DNA of 23,185 nucleotides from a virus, in the IMG/VR virus record IMGVR_UViG_3300012936_006787, positions 1 to 23,185 of that record. One strand, given 5' to 3'. Both the position numbers and the translations under genes were made by a program. The notes beneath the pieces were generated by a model. That model saw only the letters and a list, made by a program, of their open reading frames with translations. It made no database searches and had not been told where the DNA came from. This document shows, piece after piece, positions 5,436 to 11,762 of this stretch (positions within the stretch are counted from its first letter, which is position 1; each line of letters starts with the position of its first letter).

Positions 5436-5464
5436 CTAGCTGGGTATCTCTAGAGTCACGACGT
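5436..5464 (+). repeat. Intergenic 30-nt element, copy 5 (short type)
   Basis: CTAGCTGGGTATCTCTAGAG then TCACGACGT, 7 nt after a stop. Like copy 2 it continues TTTA and lacks the A5 hairpin. This is the last copy; the gap after 5970 has none. Confidence 0.85.
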
Positions 5465-5541
5465 TTATGTGTATTAAATCTTTTTAACTGATTTGTTTAA
5501 ACATATATAATAATATAGAAAGAACAAACAAGGATTTATAT

Positions 5542-5970
5542 ATGACACAGATTAGATATGTGCCTCAAGTGCCTAAAACGTTAAGTGAAGCGTTGAGAGT
5601 AACAGCAAAGCGCATTGCTTCTGGGAGTCGTTATAAGTGGACACATATGGGAGCATGTAATTGTGGGCATTTAGCGCAGACTGTGACTTTTAATTCGCCT
5701 GAAGTGTTGCATAAGATTGCTTTGCAGAGAGCCGGTGATTGGGCTGAGCAGACGAGAGAATATTGTCCGACAAGTGGATATCCTCTTGACTTTGTGATTA
5801 GCTCTTTGTTGGATTTAGGTGCAACTTTGCAAGAGTTAAGAGATCTTGAGCGATTGAGTGATCCAAAAGTGTTAAAGCGAATTCCTGTCGAGAGGCGACG
5901 AAATTTAAATCACCGTCGACGAGAAGACGTTGTGTTGTATATGGAGACTTGGGCTAAAATGCTCAAATGA
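5542..5970 (+). CDS. Conserved bacterial-type protein with ACNCGHLAQT motif, 142 aa
   Basis: Untagged protein within the tagged array. Residues 38-48 (GACNCGHLAQT), about 67-84 (DWAEQTREYCPTSGYPLDFV) and 101-128 (DLERLSDPKVLKRIP...NHRRREDV) match my memory of a conserved but uncharacterised cellular protein family from several bacterial phyla. Cys39, Cys41, His43 and Cys75 could bind a metal. The ATG 5542 has CAAGGA 9 nt upstream. It uses more TTG, GTG and CGA codons than its neighbours, which together with its cellular look suggests recent acquisition. Function not known. Confidence 0.8.
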   Translation: MTQIRYVPQVPKTLSEALRVTAKRIASGSRYKWTHMGACNCGHLAQTVTFNSPEVLHKIALQRAGDWAEQTREYCPTSGYPLDFVISSLLDLGATLQELRDLERLSDPKVLKRIPVERRRNLNHRRREDVVLYMETWAKMLK

Positions 5971-6129
5971 CAGAGAAATATTAATATTTAATTAATAGAT
6001 AGATTTATATAATATTTTTAATGTGAGAGTTAGATCATGTTGAAGGTGTGATTGATGCTTGTGTCTTTTCTGAGTTACTTTGAAGGTTGACTAATAAGTA
6101 GATTTGGCTTATTTGAAAGGGCATTTATT
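5971..6129 (+). other. Gap with promoter-like box and a possible gene remnant
   Basis: The box AATAGATAGATTTATA at 5994-6009 resembles the array promoters. At the same 28-nt distance an ATG (6037) follows with GAGAG upstream, but the frame stops after four codons (MLKV). No tag is recognisable. This looks like a slot whose gene has been lost or broken. TGGCTTATTTG (6105-6115) recurs at 6384-6394. Confidence 0.35.
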
Positions 6130-6375
6130 GTGAGTCGAATTATTTGTTTTTTTTTGTTTCTTGTATTATGTTGTAGTGATTATCATGACAACGAAGGATT
6201 TAATAGTTTGGGTGAAAAGAAGGTGTGTGACTCGATAAAAGTGCGAGTTCGGGCATGCACTGGAGAAGGAGTTGAGAATTGGGGTGGGTGTCATGAAGTT
6301 GACGAAGACATTGCTTGGGAGAGTGATTGTGGAGAGGTAAAGTGGAAGTTAAGATTAGGTAATCTGGAGAATTAA
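6130..6375 (+). CDS. Small predicted lipoprotein, 81 aa
   Basis: GTG start with AAAGGG 9 nt upstream. The N-terminus MSRIICFFLFLVLCCSDYHD is a lipoprotein signal peptide with a lipobox at about LVLC14 and a second Cys beside it. The mature protein has four more cysteines and is acidic. It would be anchored in the host inner or outer membrane. Phage-coded small lipoproteins of this kind include spanin subunits and superinfection-exclusion proteins; neither role can be assigned from sequence. It lies between array genes without an intergenic element. Confidence 0.7.
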   Translation: MSRIICFFLFLVLCCSDYHDNEGFNSLGEKKVCDSIKVRVRACTGEGVENWGGCHEVDEDIAWESDCGEVKWKLRLGNLEN

Positions 6376-6444
6376 ATATATGCTGGCTTATTTGTTTATT
6401 GGTGTATATTTATATTTGGTTTTTAAAGATTAATGGAGCGTTAA

Positions 6445-7038
6445 ATGAAAATAACAGAGAGTAAGTTAAGAAGAATTATAAAACAAGTATTGATTGAAAT
6501 TAATTCACCTCAACAAGCTCGAGCTGCAATGGCTGTATCTAAAGCATATCGTGATGAAGGTGATTTTGAAGAAGCATTCGCAAAAGCTTTTCCTGAAGTA
6601 CAAAAAGAAAAGCGAAAAGGTATTAATTTAAGAAAGCGAAAAGGTATTAATTTAAGAAAAGGTCATGATAAACTTACACAAAAAAGACTAATTTCAAAAC
6701 TTAAAAAAGATTTAAAACTTGAAGACGATATAATTCCTGAAAGAGAACTCTCGTTTTCTAAAAGCTTTGGTAAAGAAATGAAATCAAAAGAAACAGTTAT
6801 GATAAAATATGACGTTGCTTTGCTTGGAGCCGAAAAAGACGAAAGCAAGACTAACAGTTTTATAGGACCACTCACAGGAAAGTCTAGTTTTTTAATTAGA
6901 TACGAAGGTAATGTATTTTCTGTTAAAATAAAATACAAGTATCCTGAGGATAGAACTCAACATTTAGATGATATGACAAAGAAACTTAGAGACCTAGGTC
7001 TAAAAAGAGTATATATAAGTAATGCAAGTGATCTTTGA
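6445..7038 (+). CDS. MKITES-tagged protein, 197 aa
   Basis: Tag MKITESKLRRIIKQVLIE with L16-I-E18. TGGAG lies 8 nt before the ATG. Residues 22-50 resemble a helical segment (QQARAAMAVSKAYRDEGDFE). A perfect 24-bp tandem duplication gives a doubled RKGINLRK at about residues 57-72, making a highly basic patch. The C-terminal half (YDVALLGAEKDES...SFLIRYEGNVFSVKIKYKYP) appears beta-rich; the end has KKLRDLGLKRVYIS. No family recognised. The basic linker would suit DNA contact inside a capsid. Confidence 0.8.
   Translation: MKITESKLRRIIKQVLIEINSPQQARAAMAVSKAYRDEGDFEEAFAKAFPEVQKEKRKGINLRKRKGINLRKGHDKLTQKRLISKLKKDLKLEDDIIPERELSFSKSFGKEMKSKETVMIKYDVALLGAEKDESKTNSFIGPLTGKSSFLIRYEGNVFSVKIKYKYPEDRTQHLDDMTKKLRDLGLKRVYISNASDL
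6611..6658 (+). repeat. Perfect 24-bp tandem duplication within the 197-aa gene
   Basis: The 24-bp unit beginning AGCGAAAAGGTATTAATTTA occupies 6611-6634 and again 6635-6658 without a mismatch. It keeps the frame and adds eight residues. Lack of divergence suggests a recent event. Confidence 0.9.
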
Positions 7039-7051
7039 TTAAGGTTTAAAC

Positions 7052-7327
7052 ATGAGAATAACAGAAAGCAAGATAAGAAGTATTATAAGAAGTATATTGC
7101 TCGAGTCACCTAGACATGACCACATAAATAATTACGAAAAACTAGAAGAGCAAAATGCGACTGAGTGCTTGACTAACGGTGCCCAATTTAATACGCAAAT
7201 AGAACCAAGAAAAGTAAGCATTTCAGTTGATATGCCTTTTGACTTAAATATTGACGAAGAAGAAGCAATTAAATTAGAAAATTTACTTCATAATGCAGTT
7301 GAATTAGTTTTAAGCAGATATTTTTAG
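7052..7327 (+). CDS. MRITES-tagged protein, 91 aa
   Basis: Tag MRITESKIRSIIRSILLE with L16-L-E18; AAGG is 8 nt upstream of the ATG. It starts 13 nt after the preceding stop, so the two are probably co-transcribed. The body is acidic with a beta-like stretch (RKVSISVDMPFDLNI) followed by a helix (EEEAIKLENLLHNAVELVLS). One Cys. Not recognised. Confidence 0.8.
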   Translation: MRITESKIRSIIRSILLESPRHDHINNYEKLEEQNATECLTNGAQFNTQIEPRKVSISVDMPFDLNIDEEEAIKLENLLHNAVELVLSRYF

Positions 7328-7369
7328 TATTTAGAGAATAATTATAATATTGTTTTAAAAGGAATTTTT

Positions 7370-7732
7370 ATGAGAATAACAGAGAGTAGATTAAGAAATA
7401 TTATAAAAAATACAATTAATGAAATGAGTCATGATGCACTTGACCACTATTCAGGACCTGAGTCATATGTAGGTATGGGTGGTGGTAATGTATATGCAAC
7501 AAACAATGAGCTTATGAATAGAGCAAGATCTTGTATGAACATGTCTGCTACTGATCTTATGGCTATGTGTGCTGAGATTTGCAAAAAAAATCCTGAAATG
7601 GCTCAACATTGTGCTAATTTATGTGTAGCAGTGTTATGTGATGGAAACATGAATGGTTGTTGTGAATGTCTCGAAAGTATTTGCCAATGTGAGCACTGTT
7701 GTGAAGTTTGTGTAAGATGTTGTGGATGCTAA
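7370..7732 (+). CDS. MRITES-tagged Cys-rich protein, possible metal store, 120 aa
   Basis: Tag MRITESRLRNIIKNTINE with I16-N-E18; AAGGA 6 nt upstream. Residues 20-50 are Gly/Tyr-rich. From residue 55 to the end there are 17 cysteines in helical-type spacing: C67AEIC71, C81ANLC85, C90, then CC.C, C.C, CC, C, CC.C. The CAEIC...CANLC pattern resembles four-helix, Cys-lined copper-storage (Csp/DUF326-type) proteins, but His residues are few and the C-terminal part is denser in Cys than that family. A head-packaged metal- or redox-buffering protein is an inference. Alternative: a disulfide-rich peptide unrelated to Csp. Confidence 0.75.
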   Translation: MRITESRLRNIIKNTINEMSHDALDHYSGPESYVGMGGGNVYATNNELMNRARSCMNMSATDLMAMCAEICKKNPEMAQHCANLCVAVLCDGNMNGCCECLESICQCEHCCEVCVRCCGC

Positions 7733-7771
7733 TTGCACGACATTAATTAGTTTGCATGAGGATAAGTTTCT

Positions 7772-8554
7772 GTGAATCGTAAAGAATACAAATTATTGGT
7801 TGAAGGTTGGCAGAATTTTTTAAAAGAGAGTCCAGTTAATATAAGTGGTATTACAAAAATAAAATCATTTGTTGATAGAATAGTTGCTTTACGTGAAGAG
7901 ACTGGGAAAGATATTAAAATTCGGGCGCGACTAAATGGAACTATATTAGAGGTTAACTTATTAAACTACTCAGTTTTAAGAATGAATGGCGTATTTTATC
8001 AAAAAGCATGGCTTAATCATCTCGGAAATGTAGATAGAAACGTAAAAGTTGATGGAGACCGTGATCCTTACGTAATAAAATATTCAGATGTAGGCGGGGG
8101 CTTTGGCCCTTTACTTTACGAGATAGGATTAGAGATTGTTAGCTGCAACTTGGGTGGTGCATTAATGAGTGATAGAGGTGAAGTATCTGAGGAAGCTGAA
8201 CGTGTTTGGGATCGTTATCTTAGAAGATCTAAGTCTGAGTTTAATATTGAAGCTATTAAGATGGACTTTACTGATGAATCTTGGGATGACGTAATGTATG
8301 ACGCACCATTTTCGGATATGGCAGACGAAGAGCAGGAAAGATTTAAGAAGACAAAAAAATATACTGAAAATGATCCAACAGATGACATATACCAATATTC
8401 AGCTATTTTAAATTCTGCTGAAAAGGGTGTTTTTGTTGACGGTGACTGGAAAAACTTTGAAAGCCCTTTAGCGTATGCATATTATAAGTTAGAGCCTGAA
8501 ATATTGGCATATATTGAAAGCTTAGAAGAAAACATACTTGAGATAGACATTTAA
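7772..8554 (+). CDS. Second-tag protein with GFGPLLYEIGLE core, 260 aa
   Basis: GTG start with GAGGATAAG upstream. N-terminus MNRKEYKLLVEGWQNFLKES is the second tag type, ending L9-V-E11. Residues about 109-163 (GGGFGPLLYEIGLEIVSCNL...GALMSDRGEVSEEAERVWDRYLRR...AIKMD) are homologous to the protein at 2570-3304, and both end with a weakly similar module containing 'AYAYYKLEPE' / 'CYAFYKDKFT'. Function of the core is not established. It starts 39 nt after the Cys-rich gene. The stop overlaps the stop of the minus-strand frame 8551-8697. Confidence 0.8.
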   Translation: MNRKEYKLLVEGWQNFLKESPVNISGITKIKSFVDRIVALREETGKDIKIRARLNGTILEVNLLNYSVLRMNGVFYQKAWLNHLGNVDRNVKVDGDRDPYVIKYSDVGGGFGPLLYEIGLEIVSCNLGGALMSDRGEVSEEAERVWDRYLRRSKSEFNIEAIKMDFTDESWDDVMYDAPFSDMADEEQERFKKTKKYTENDPTDDIYQYSAILNSAEKGVFVDGDWKNFESPLAYAYYKLEPEILAYIESLEENILEIDI

Positions 8555-8697
8555 ACTTGTTTGTTTAGCTCGTTAACTGTTTTTAATATATTTTGAATTT
8601 CATCTTCATTAAAACATTCTCTATTAATCGCTTCTTGCAATGTTCTAATTAAAATATTAATGCAAGTTAATTGTTTTTGATTTATCATGTAGTTCAT
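8551..8697 (-). CDS. Possible 48-aa antisense-strand small gene
   Basis: A minus-strand frame from ATG 8695-8697 (or 8686-8688) to TAA 8551-8553 fills the gap between two plus-strand genes. The product (MNYMINQKQLTCINILIRTL...) is a plausible short amphipathic helical protein with no low-complexity look. Its stop shares bases with the stop of the upstream plus gene. No Shine-Dalgarno is visible, although TATATTATAACTATT lies just upstream. Without it the 178-nt gap would be empty, which is unusual in this genome. Confidence 0.45.
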   Translation of the reverse strand: MNYMINQKQLTCINILIRTLQEAINRECFNEDEIQNILKTVNELNKQV

Positions 8698-8732
8698 AAT
8701 AGTTATAATATATAAGTTATAGTGAGTTTACA

Positions 8733-8990
8733 ATGTTTAAAGCAGTTAAGTATTTTATGATTTCTTTTATGTTCTTTTTTGCGTCAGCTATATCTTGTTC
8801 AGAAAAAAATGAAGAGGTAGTTATTCCTAAAACAGAGTGTGAGCAGATCAAAGATATCGTAACAGATTGTTTAGGTTTACACCGCGGCGCTTTGGGGTAT
8901 ATAAATAGTTGCGGTGACATATCTTTAGTAAGAATTAAAGCATTAAATAGTTGTAAAGAGATATTTAATCATATTGAAAACAAGGATTGA
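8733..8990 (+). CDS. Small predicted lipoprotein, 85 aa
   Basis: MFKAVKYFMISFMFFFASAI then SCSEK: a lipoprotein signal with lipobox around AIS-C22. The mature part has five further Cys, including paired-looking C.QIKDIVTDC and NSC...LNSC spacings, which would form disulfides in the periplasm. It shares layout, not obvious sequence, with the lipoprotein at 6130-6375. Its TGA is followed 2 nt later by the ATG of the next tagged gene. Spanin or exclusion lipoprotein are possible roles. Confidence 0.7.
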   Translation: MFKAVKYFMISFMFFFASAISCSEKNEEVVIPKTECEQIKDIVTDCLGLHRGALGYINSCGDISLVRIKALNSCKEIFNHIENKD

Positions 8991-8992
8991 CA

Positions 8993-9700
8993 ATGAATAG
9001 AAGTGAAACAAAGTTATTAGTTGAAAACTGGAGAAATCTACTGCATAGAGGAGAGTATACATGTGGTGCTGACTTTCTTGAATCATGCAATTTTGACGGA
9101 AAGTTTTTAAATGAATCATCAATTCAAAAAGCTAATACAAATAAATCAAAACTTTTAAATGTATTGGCAGCGTTAATGCTGTCTAGCAGCTTTGGTGGAG
9201 CTTTAAACAAAGTACAGGCAAAAGGTTTAGGAGGTCGAGCAAATGATGCTTTTAGCGAGATGGATGATTCTTTTAAACAGCAAGACTTGAATGAGGCAGA
9301 AAAAGAAGAAAAGCTTCTAATGACAATGCTAGACCTACTTGAAGAAGAAGCTGGGATGCCTTCAAGTTTAAGAAAAAGATTTGAAGATAAATATAAAAAT
9401 GGTGGCCCAGAGACTAAAGCAGCAATTATAATAATGTGCATGAAAAAAGTTAAGTCATTAGCACCCGAAGTAGCGAGACGTGGTAAGAGCGATCCTTTAG
9501 TTAAAAAATATAACGCTGTTGACGTTGCAAAAGAAACAGCAAAGGGAGAAAAAGACGGCAAAGGAAAAGATAAAAATGGTGAATTCATAATTAGGAATGG
9601 TAAAAAATTCTACTTAACTAGCACAAAAATTAACGTAACACACTTTAAAAATCAAAAAGAAATAGACAGAATGAAGAGTGCTGAAAAAGGAAGAAGATAA
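8993..9700 (+). CDS. Second-tag protein, 235 aa
   Basis: Start ATG 8993 (MNRSETKLLVENWRNLLHRG), aligned with the tag of the 260-aa protein: MNR-x-E-x-KLLVE-x-W-x-N-x-L, ending L9-V-E11. AAGGA is 8 nt upstream; a TTG two codons earlier is not needed. Residues about 44-70 (KSKLLNVLAALMLSSSFGGA) may be membrane-active. The middle is helical and charged (EKLLMTMLDLLEEEAGMPSS), and the C-terminus is very Lys-rich with a KGEKDGKGKDKNG linker. Function unknown; the basic tail suits packaging with DNA. Confidence 0.8.
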   Translation: MNRSETKLLVENWRNLLHRGEYTCGADFLESCNFDGKFLNESSIQKANTNKSKLLNVLAALMLSSSFGGALNKVQAKGLGGRANDAFSEMDDSFKQQDLNEAEKEEKLLMTMLDLLEEEAGMPSSLRKRFEDKYKNGGPETKAAIIIMCMKKVKSLAPEVARRGKSDPLVKKYNAVDVAKETAKGEKDGKGKDKNGEFIIRNGKKFYLTSTKINVTHFKNQKEIDRMKSAEKGRR

Positions 9701-9718
9701 ACATTTTTTATAACTTCT
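9692..9718. terminator. Possible bidirectional terminator between converging genes
   Basis: AGAAGATAAA pairs with TTTAT-AA-CTTCT around a short CATTT loop, giving about 10 base pairs with a 2-nt bulge across the ends of two converging genes. Both arms are AT-rich, and the run of T inside is not in the classic position. Weak call. Confidence 0.3.
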
Positions 9719-10469
9719 ACCAAGTGTAAACAATATTTGTCTTGACGACAAGATCATTCGTCAGTATATTTTCTGGTGGTTTTGTATCATACATATAATT
9801 AATAGAATTGTCTAGTGACATATTCCAAGAAGATATTAAAATTGTTCTGACGTTTGCCTCTAAACTGATTCTATAATCAGAAGGATTATCAAACAAAGGT
9901 TGATAATACAATGTTAACAGGATTAGATTCTTTTTCTTTTCGTCAAATGATTTAATCATCGTCAAATAAGATGTACCTCGCCATAAAGTGCTAGTTTTTT
10001 TATCTAAAATTACTTCATGATCAAGCATTACACCTGAACCTAAGCTAAGAGAAATATCTTCTTTTTTAATAATCTCTGCTCTTAATCCTCCACCGTTTAA
10101 CTGTCTTATCTTAAGAGACTTGAATTCGTCTTGCTGAAATTGGGTAAATAATTCTATGCCCACAATATTCCATTTCATCCATGTCCATCGAAAGTGTACA
10201 AAAGAATTGTTTTTAAATTTCTTGTCTGATTGTTTACCTTGTGTACTTTTTTCTTGCAAAAATACATGATGCTTTTTATTTTTAAAATGAATTAAAAAAT
10301 TTATATCAAAAGAAGTAATATCTACATTTCCTCTTTGAAGTTCAAGGCCTCCTTTAGCTTCTCCCCAAAATGGTTTTTCTTTGTTGTTGTTCCTAATAGA
10401 CTCAATATTAACCTGACTAAAAGAAAAGCTAGGTAAAAGAAACATTAAAATTAATAATATTTTCTTCAT
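9717..10469 (-). CDS. DUF481-like outer-membrane beta-barrel protein, 250 aa
   Basis: Signal peptide MKKILLILMFLLPSFSFS, cleavage before Gln. The mature protein has W-G-E-A-K-G-G-L-E-L-Q-R-G-N-V-D-like opening (residues 35-50), the hallmark of DUF481/YdiY-type 'salt-induced' outer-membrane proteins, then alternating hydrophobic/polar strands ending in TNIVYTW with a terminal aromatic, as expected for a barrel inserted by the BAM machinery. It has no tag. Start codon is 10 nt from the end of the lysozyme gene, so the two form one minus-strand unit. An outer-membrane barrel is unusual cargo for a phage and may alter the surface of infected cells. Confidence 0.7.
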   Translation of the reverse strand: MKKILLILMFLLPSFSFSQVNIESIRNNNKEKPFWGEAKGGLELQRGNVDITSFDINFLIHFKNKKHHVFLQEKSTQGKQSDKKFKNNSFVHFRWTWMKWNIVGIELFTQFQQDEFKSLKIRQLNGGGLRAEIIKKEDISLSLGSGVMLDHEVILDKKTSTLWRGTSYLTMIKSFDEKKKNLILLTLYYQPLFDNPSDYRISLEANVRTILISSWNMSLDNSINYMYDTKPPENILTNDLVVKTNIVYTW

Positions 10470-10478
10470 ATTTTTTCC

Positions 10479-11717
10479 TCATACAAACAAATGTGAATAT
10501 ACTCTTTTGAGTGATTCGTTATTACTTTTATCTTGAAAATTTCTTGGAGTAATAGATATTCTTATGTCTTCAATTCCTTTTTTAATAAGCTCATAATTTT
10601 CTTGAGGTCTGCCACTTCTTTGTAAGTCACTATGATATTTTGTTTTACCTTTTATTGTGCCATCCTCATTAAAATTATATAATATTTCTTTGGCAGCAAT
10701 TTTAAATAAATTAATAGCAACTTCAACTTCTTCTTCACTTAAGTCTTCACTGTCTAAGACTATAGCTGCGTGGCGCATTGTTTCGTTAAAGTTTTTAAAC
10801 TTATCTAAAAATCCTGGGCCCATATTATAAGCCATGTCATAAAAAGCCTGCTTTGTATCTTGAGGAAGTACTTTAAAGTATTTTACTTTGTTCATTTGAT
10901 CAATTACTTCAGCAACTTCTTGGTCTGCAGCAATACCAGCTTGCTGTAAATTTACAGGAGAAGTACTTGATGCATTGTCGTTCTCAATTGAATACGTATC
11001 AAAAAACTTTTCACGCCATCCTGGTATTTCTTTTTCTATCCAGTCAGCTTTGCTTACTCCTTTTTTTCTTTGCTTTTTCCAGTCATTTTCTAATCTCTCG
11101 TGTTCACCTTCATCAAGATTTGCATCAGTAAAAACTATTGTTCCGTGACCAATACTCCATTGATGATGATCTGGATATGGTAGTCCTCTAAATCCTTCAT
11201 GTCTAAGAATGCTTTGCTTAACTTTTTGCTTGTCAGTACTTTTATCATATTCTATTGTAAAATTAAAAGCTTGTTCAATTTCACCACTGCTTTCAGGATT
11301 TTGTTGAATTAAATTTCTCATTACCTTTTTTTCATTTGAAACTTGTGCAGCACTGGGCTTGCTACTTTGTGAGCCTGAAGAATTTTTTACGTAATCAGGT
11401 ATACCGTTCCAAAGACCTACTACTGTTGAAAGTGTTAAAATTCCTTTTAAAGCTAAACTAGACAAACCTTTATATCGTGGTTCTATGGCAGTCAACGCTT
11501 TAAATTCTTTGCTATCTTCTTTAATCTCTTCGTCAGGAGTGTAAACTTTTTTTGAAACAACAGGTGTTAAATTAGTTTGAACGTAATGACGAGGATTTTG
11601 ATCTTGAACTGGTATTAAGCCAAACTGAACATCTTTATGCTCTTGTTCTATACCTGACTCTATTAAAAATTTTTTAATTAAGTAATGACTTTTTTTATTC
11701 TCTGCTATAATAATCAT
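10479..11717 (-). CDS. GH24 (T4-type) lysozyme with tag-like N-terminus and TM segment, 412 aa
   Basis: Peptidoglycan muramidase domain from about residue 165: LRHEGFRGLPYPDHHQWSIG holds the catalytic Glu174 and Asp183 at the T4 lysozyme spacing, with Ser188 where T4 has Thr26; AFYDMAYNMGPGFLDKF (291-307) matches the helix of the same fold. The first 20 residues, MIIIAENKKSHYLIKKFLIE, end L18-I-E20 like the tagged proteins, and a hydrophobic segment lies at about 84-103. At 412 residues it is more than twice the size of T4 lysozyme. It may be carried in the virion and act on entry rather than at lysis; that is inference. AAAGG precedes the ATG. Confidence 0.75.
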   Translation of the reverse strand: MIIIAENKKSHYLIKKFLIESGIEQEHKDVQFGLIPVQDQNPRHYVQTNLTPVVSKKVYTPDEEIKEDSKEFKALTAIEPRYKGLSSLALKGILTLSTVVGLWNGIPDYVKNSSGSQSSKPSAAQVSNEKKVMRNLIQQNPESSGEIEQAFNFTIEYDKSTDKQKVKQSILRHEGFRGLPYPDHHQWSIGHGTIVFTDANLDEGEHERLENDWKKQRKKGVSKADWIEKEIPGWREKFFDTYSIENDNASSTSPVNLQQAGIAADQEVAEVIDQMNKVKYFKVLPQDTKQAFYDMAYNMGPGFLDKFKNFNETMRHAAIVLDSEDLSEEEVEVAINLFKIAAKEILYNFNEDGTIKGKTKYHSDLQRSGRPQENYELIKKGIEDIRISITPRNFQDKSNNESLKRVYSHLFV

Positions 11718-11762
11718 ATAATACCTTTAATTTTATATCTAAGTATAATTATGAGAGAAAAA

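Noticed and set aside
3321-5464. Integron-type attC array
   Set aside because: Several small genes with a repeat after each one look integron-like, but the elements lack the paired RYYYAAC/GTTRRRY ends and long imperfect palindromes, and the genes keep their own promoter-like boxes.
9124-9588. Minus-strand 154-codon frame
   Set aside because: Long but entirely opposite the 235-aa tagged gene, Ser/Phe/Leu-rich as expected of the complement of Lys/Glu-rich coding.
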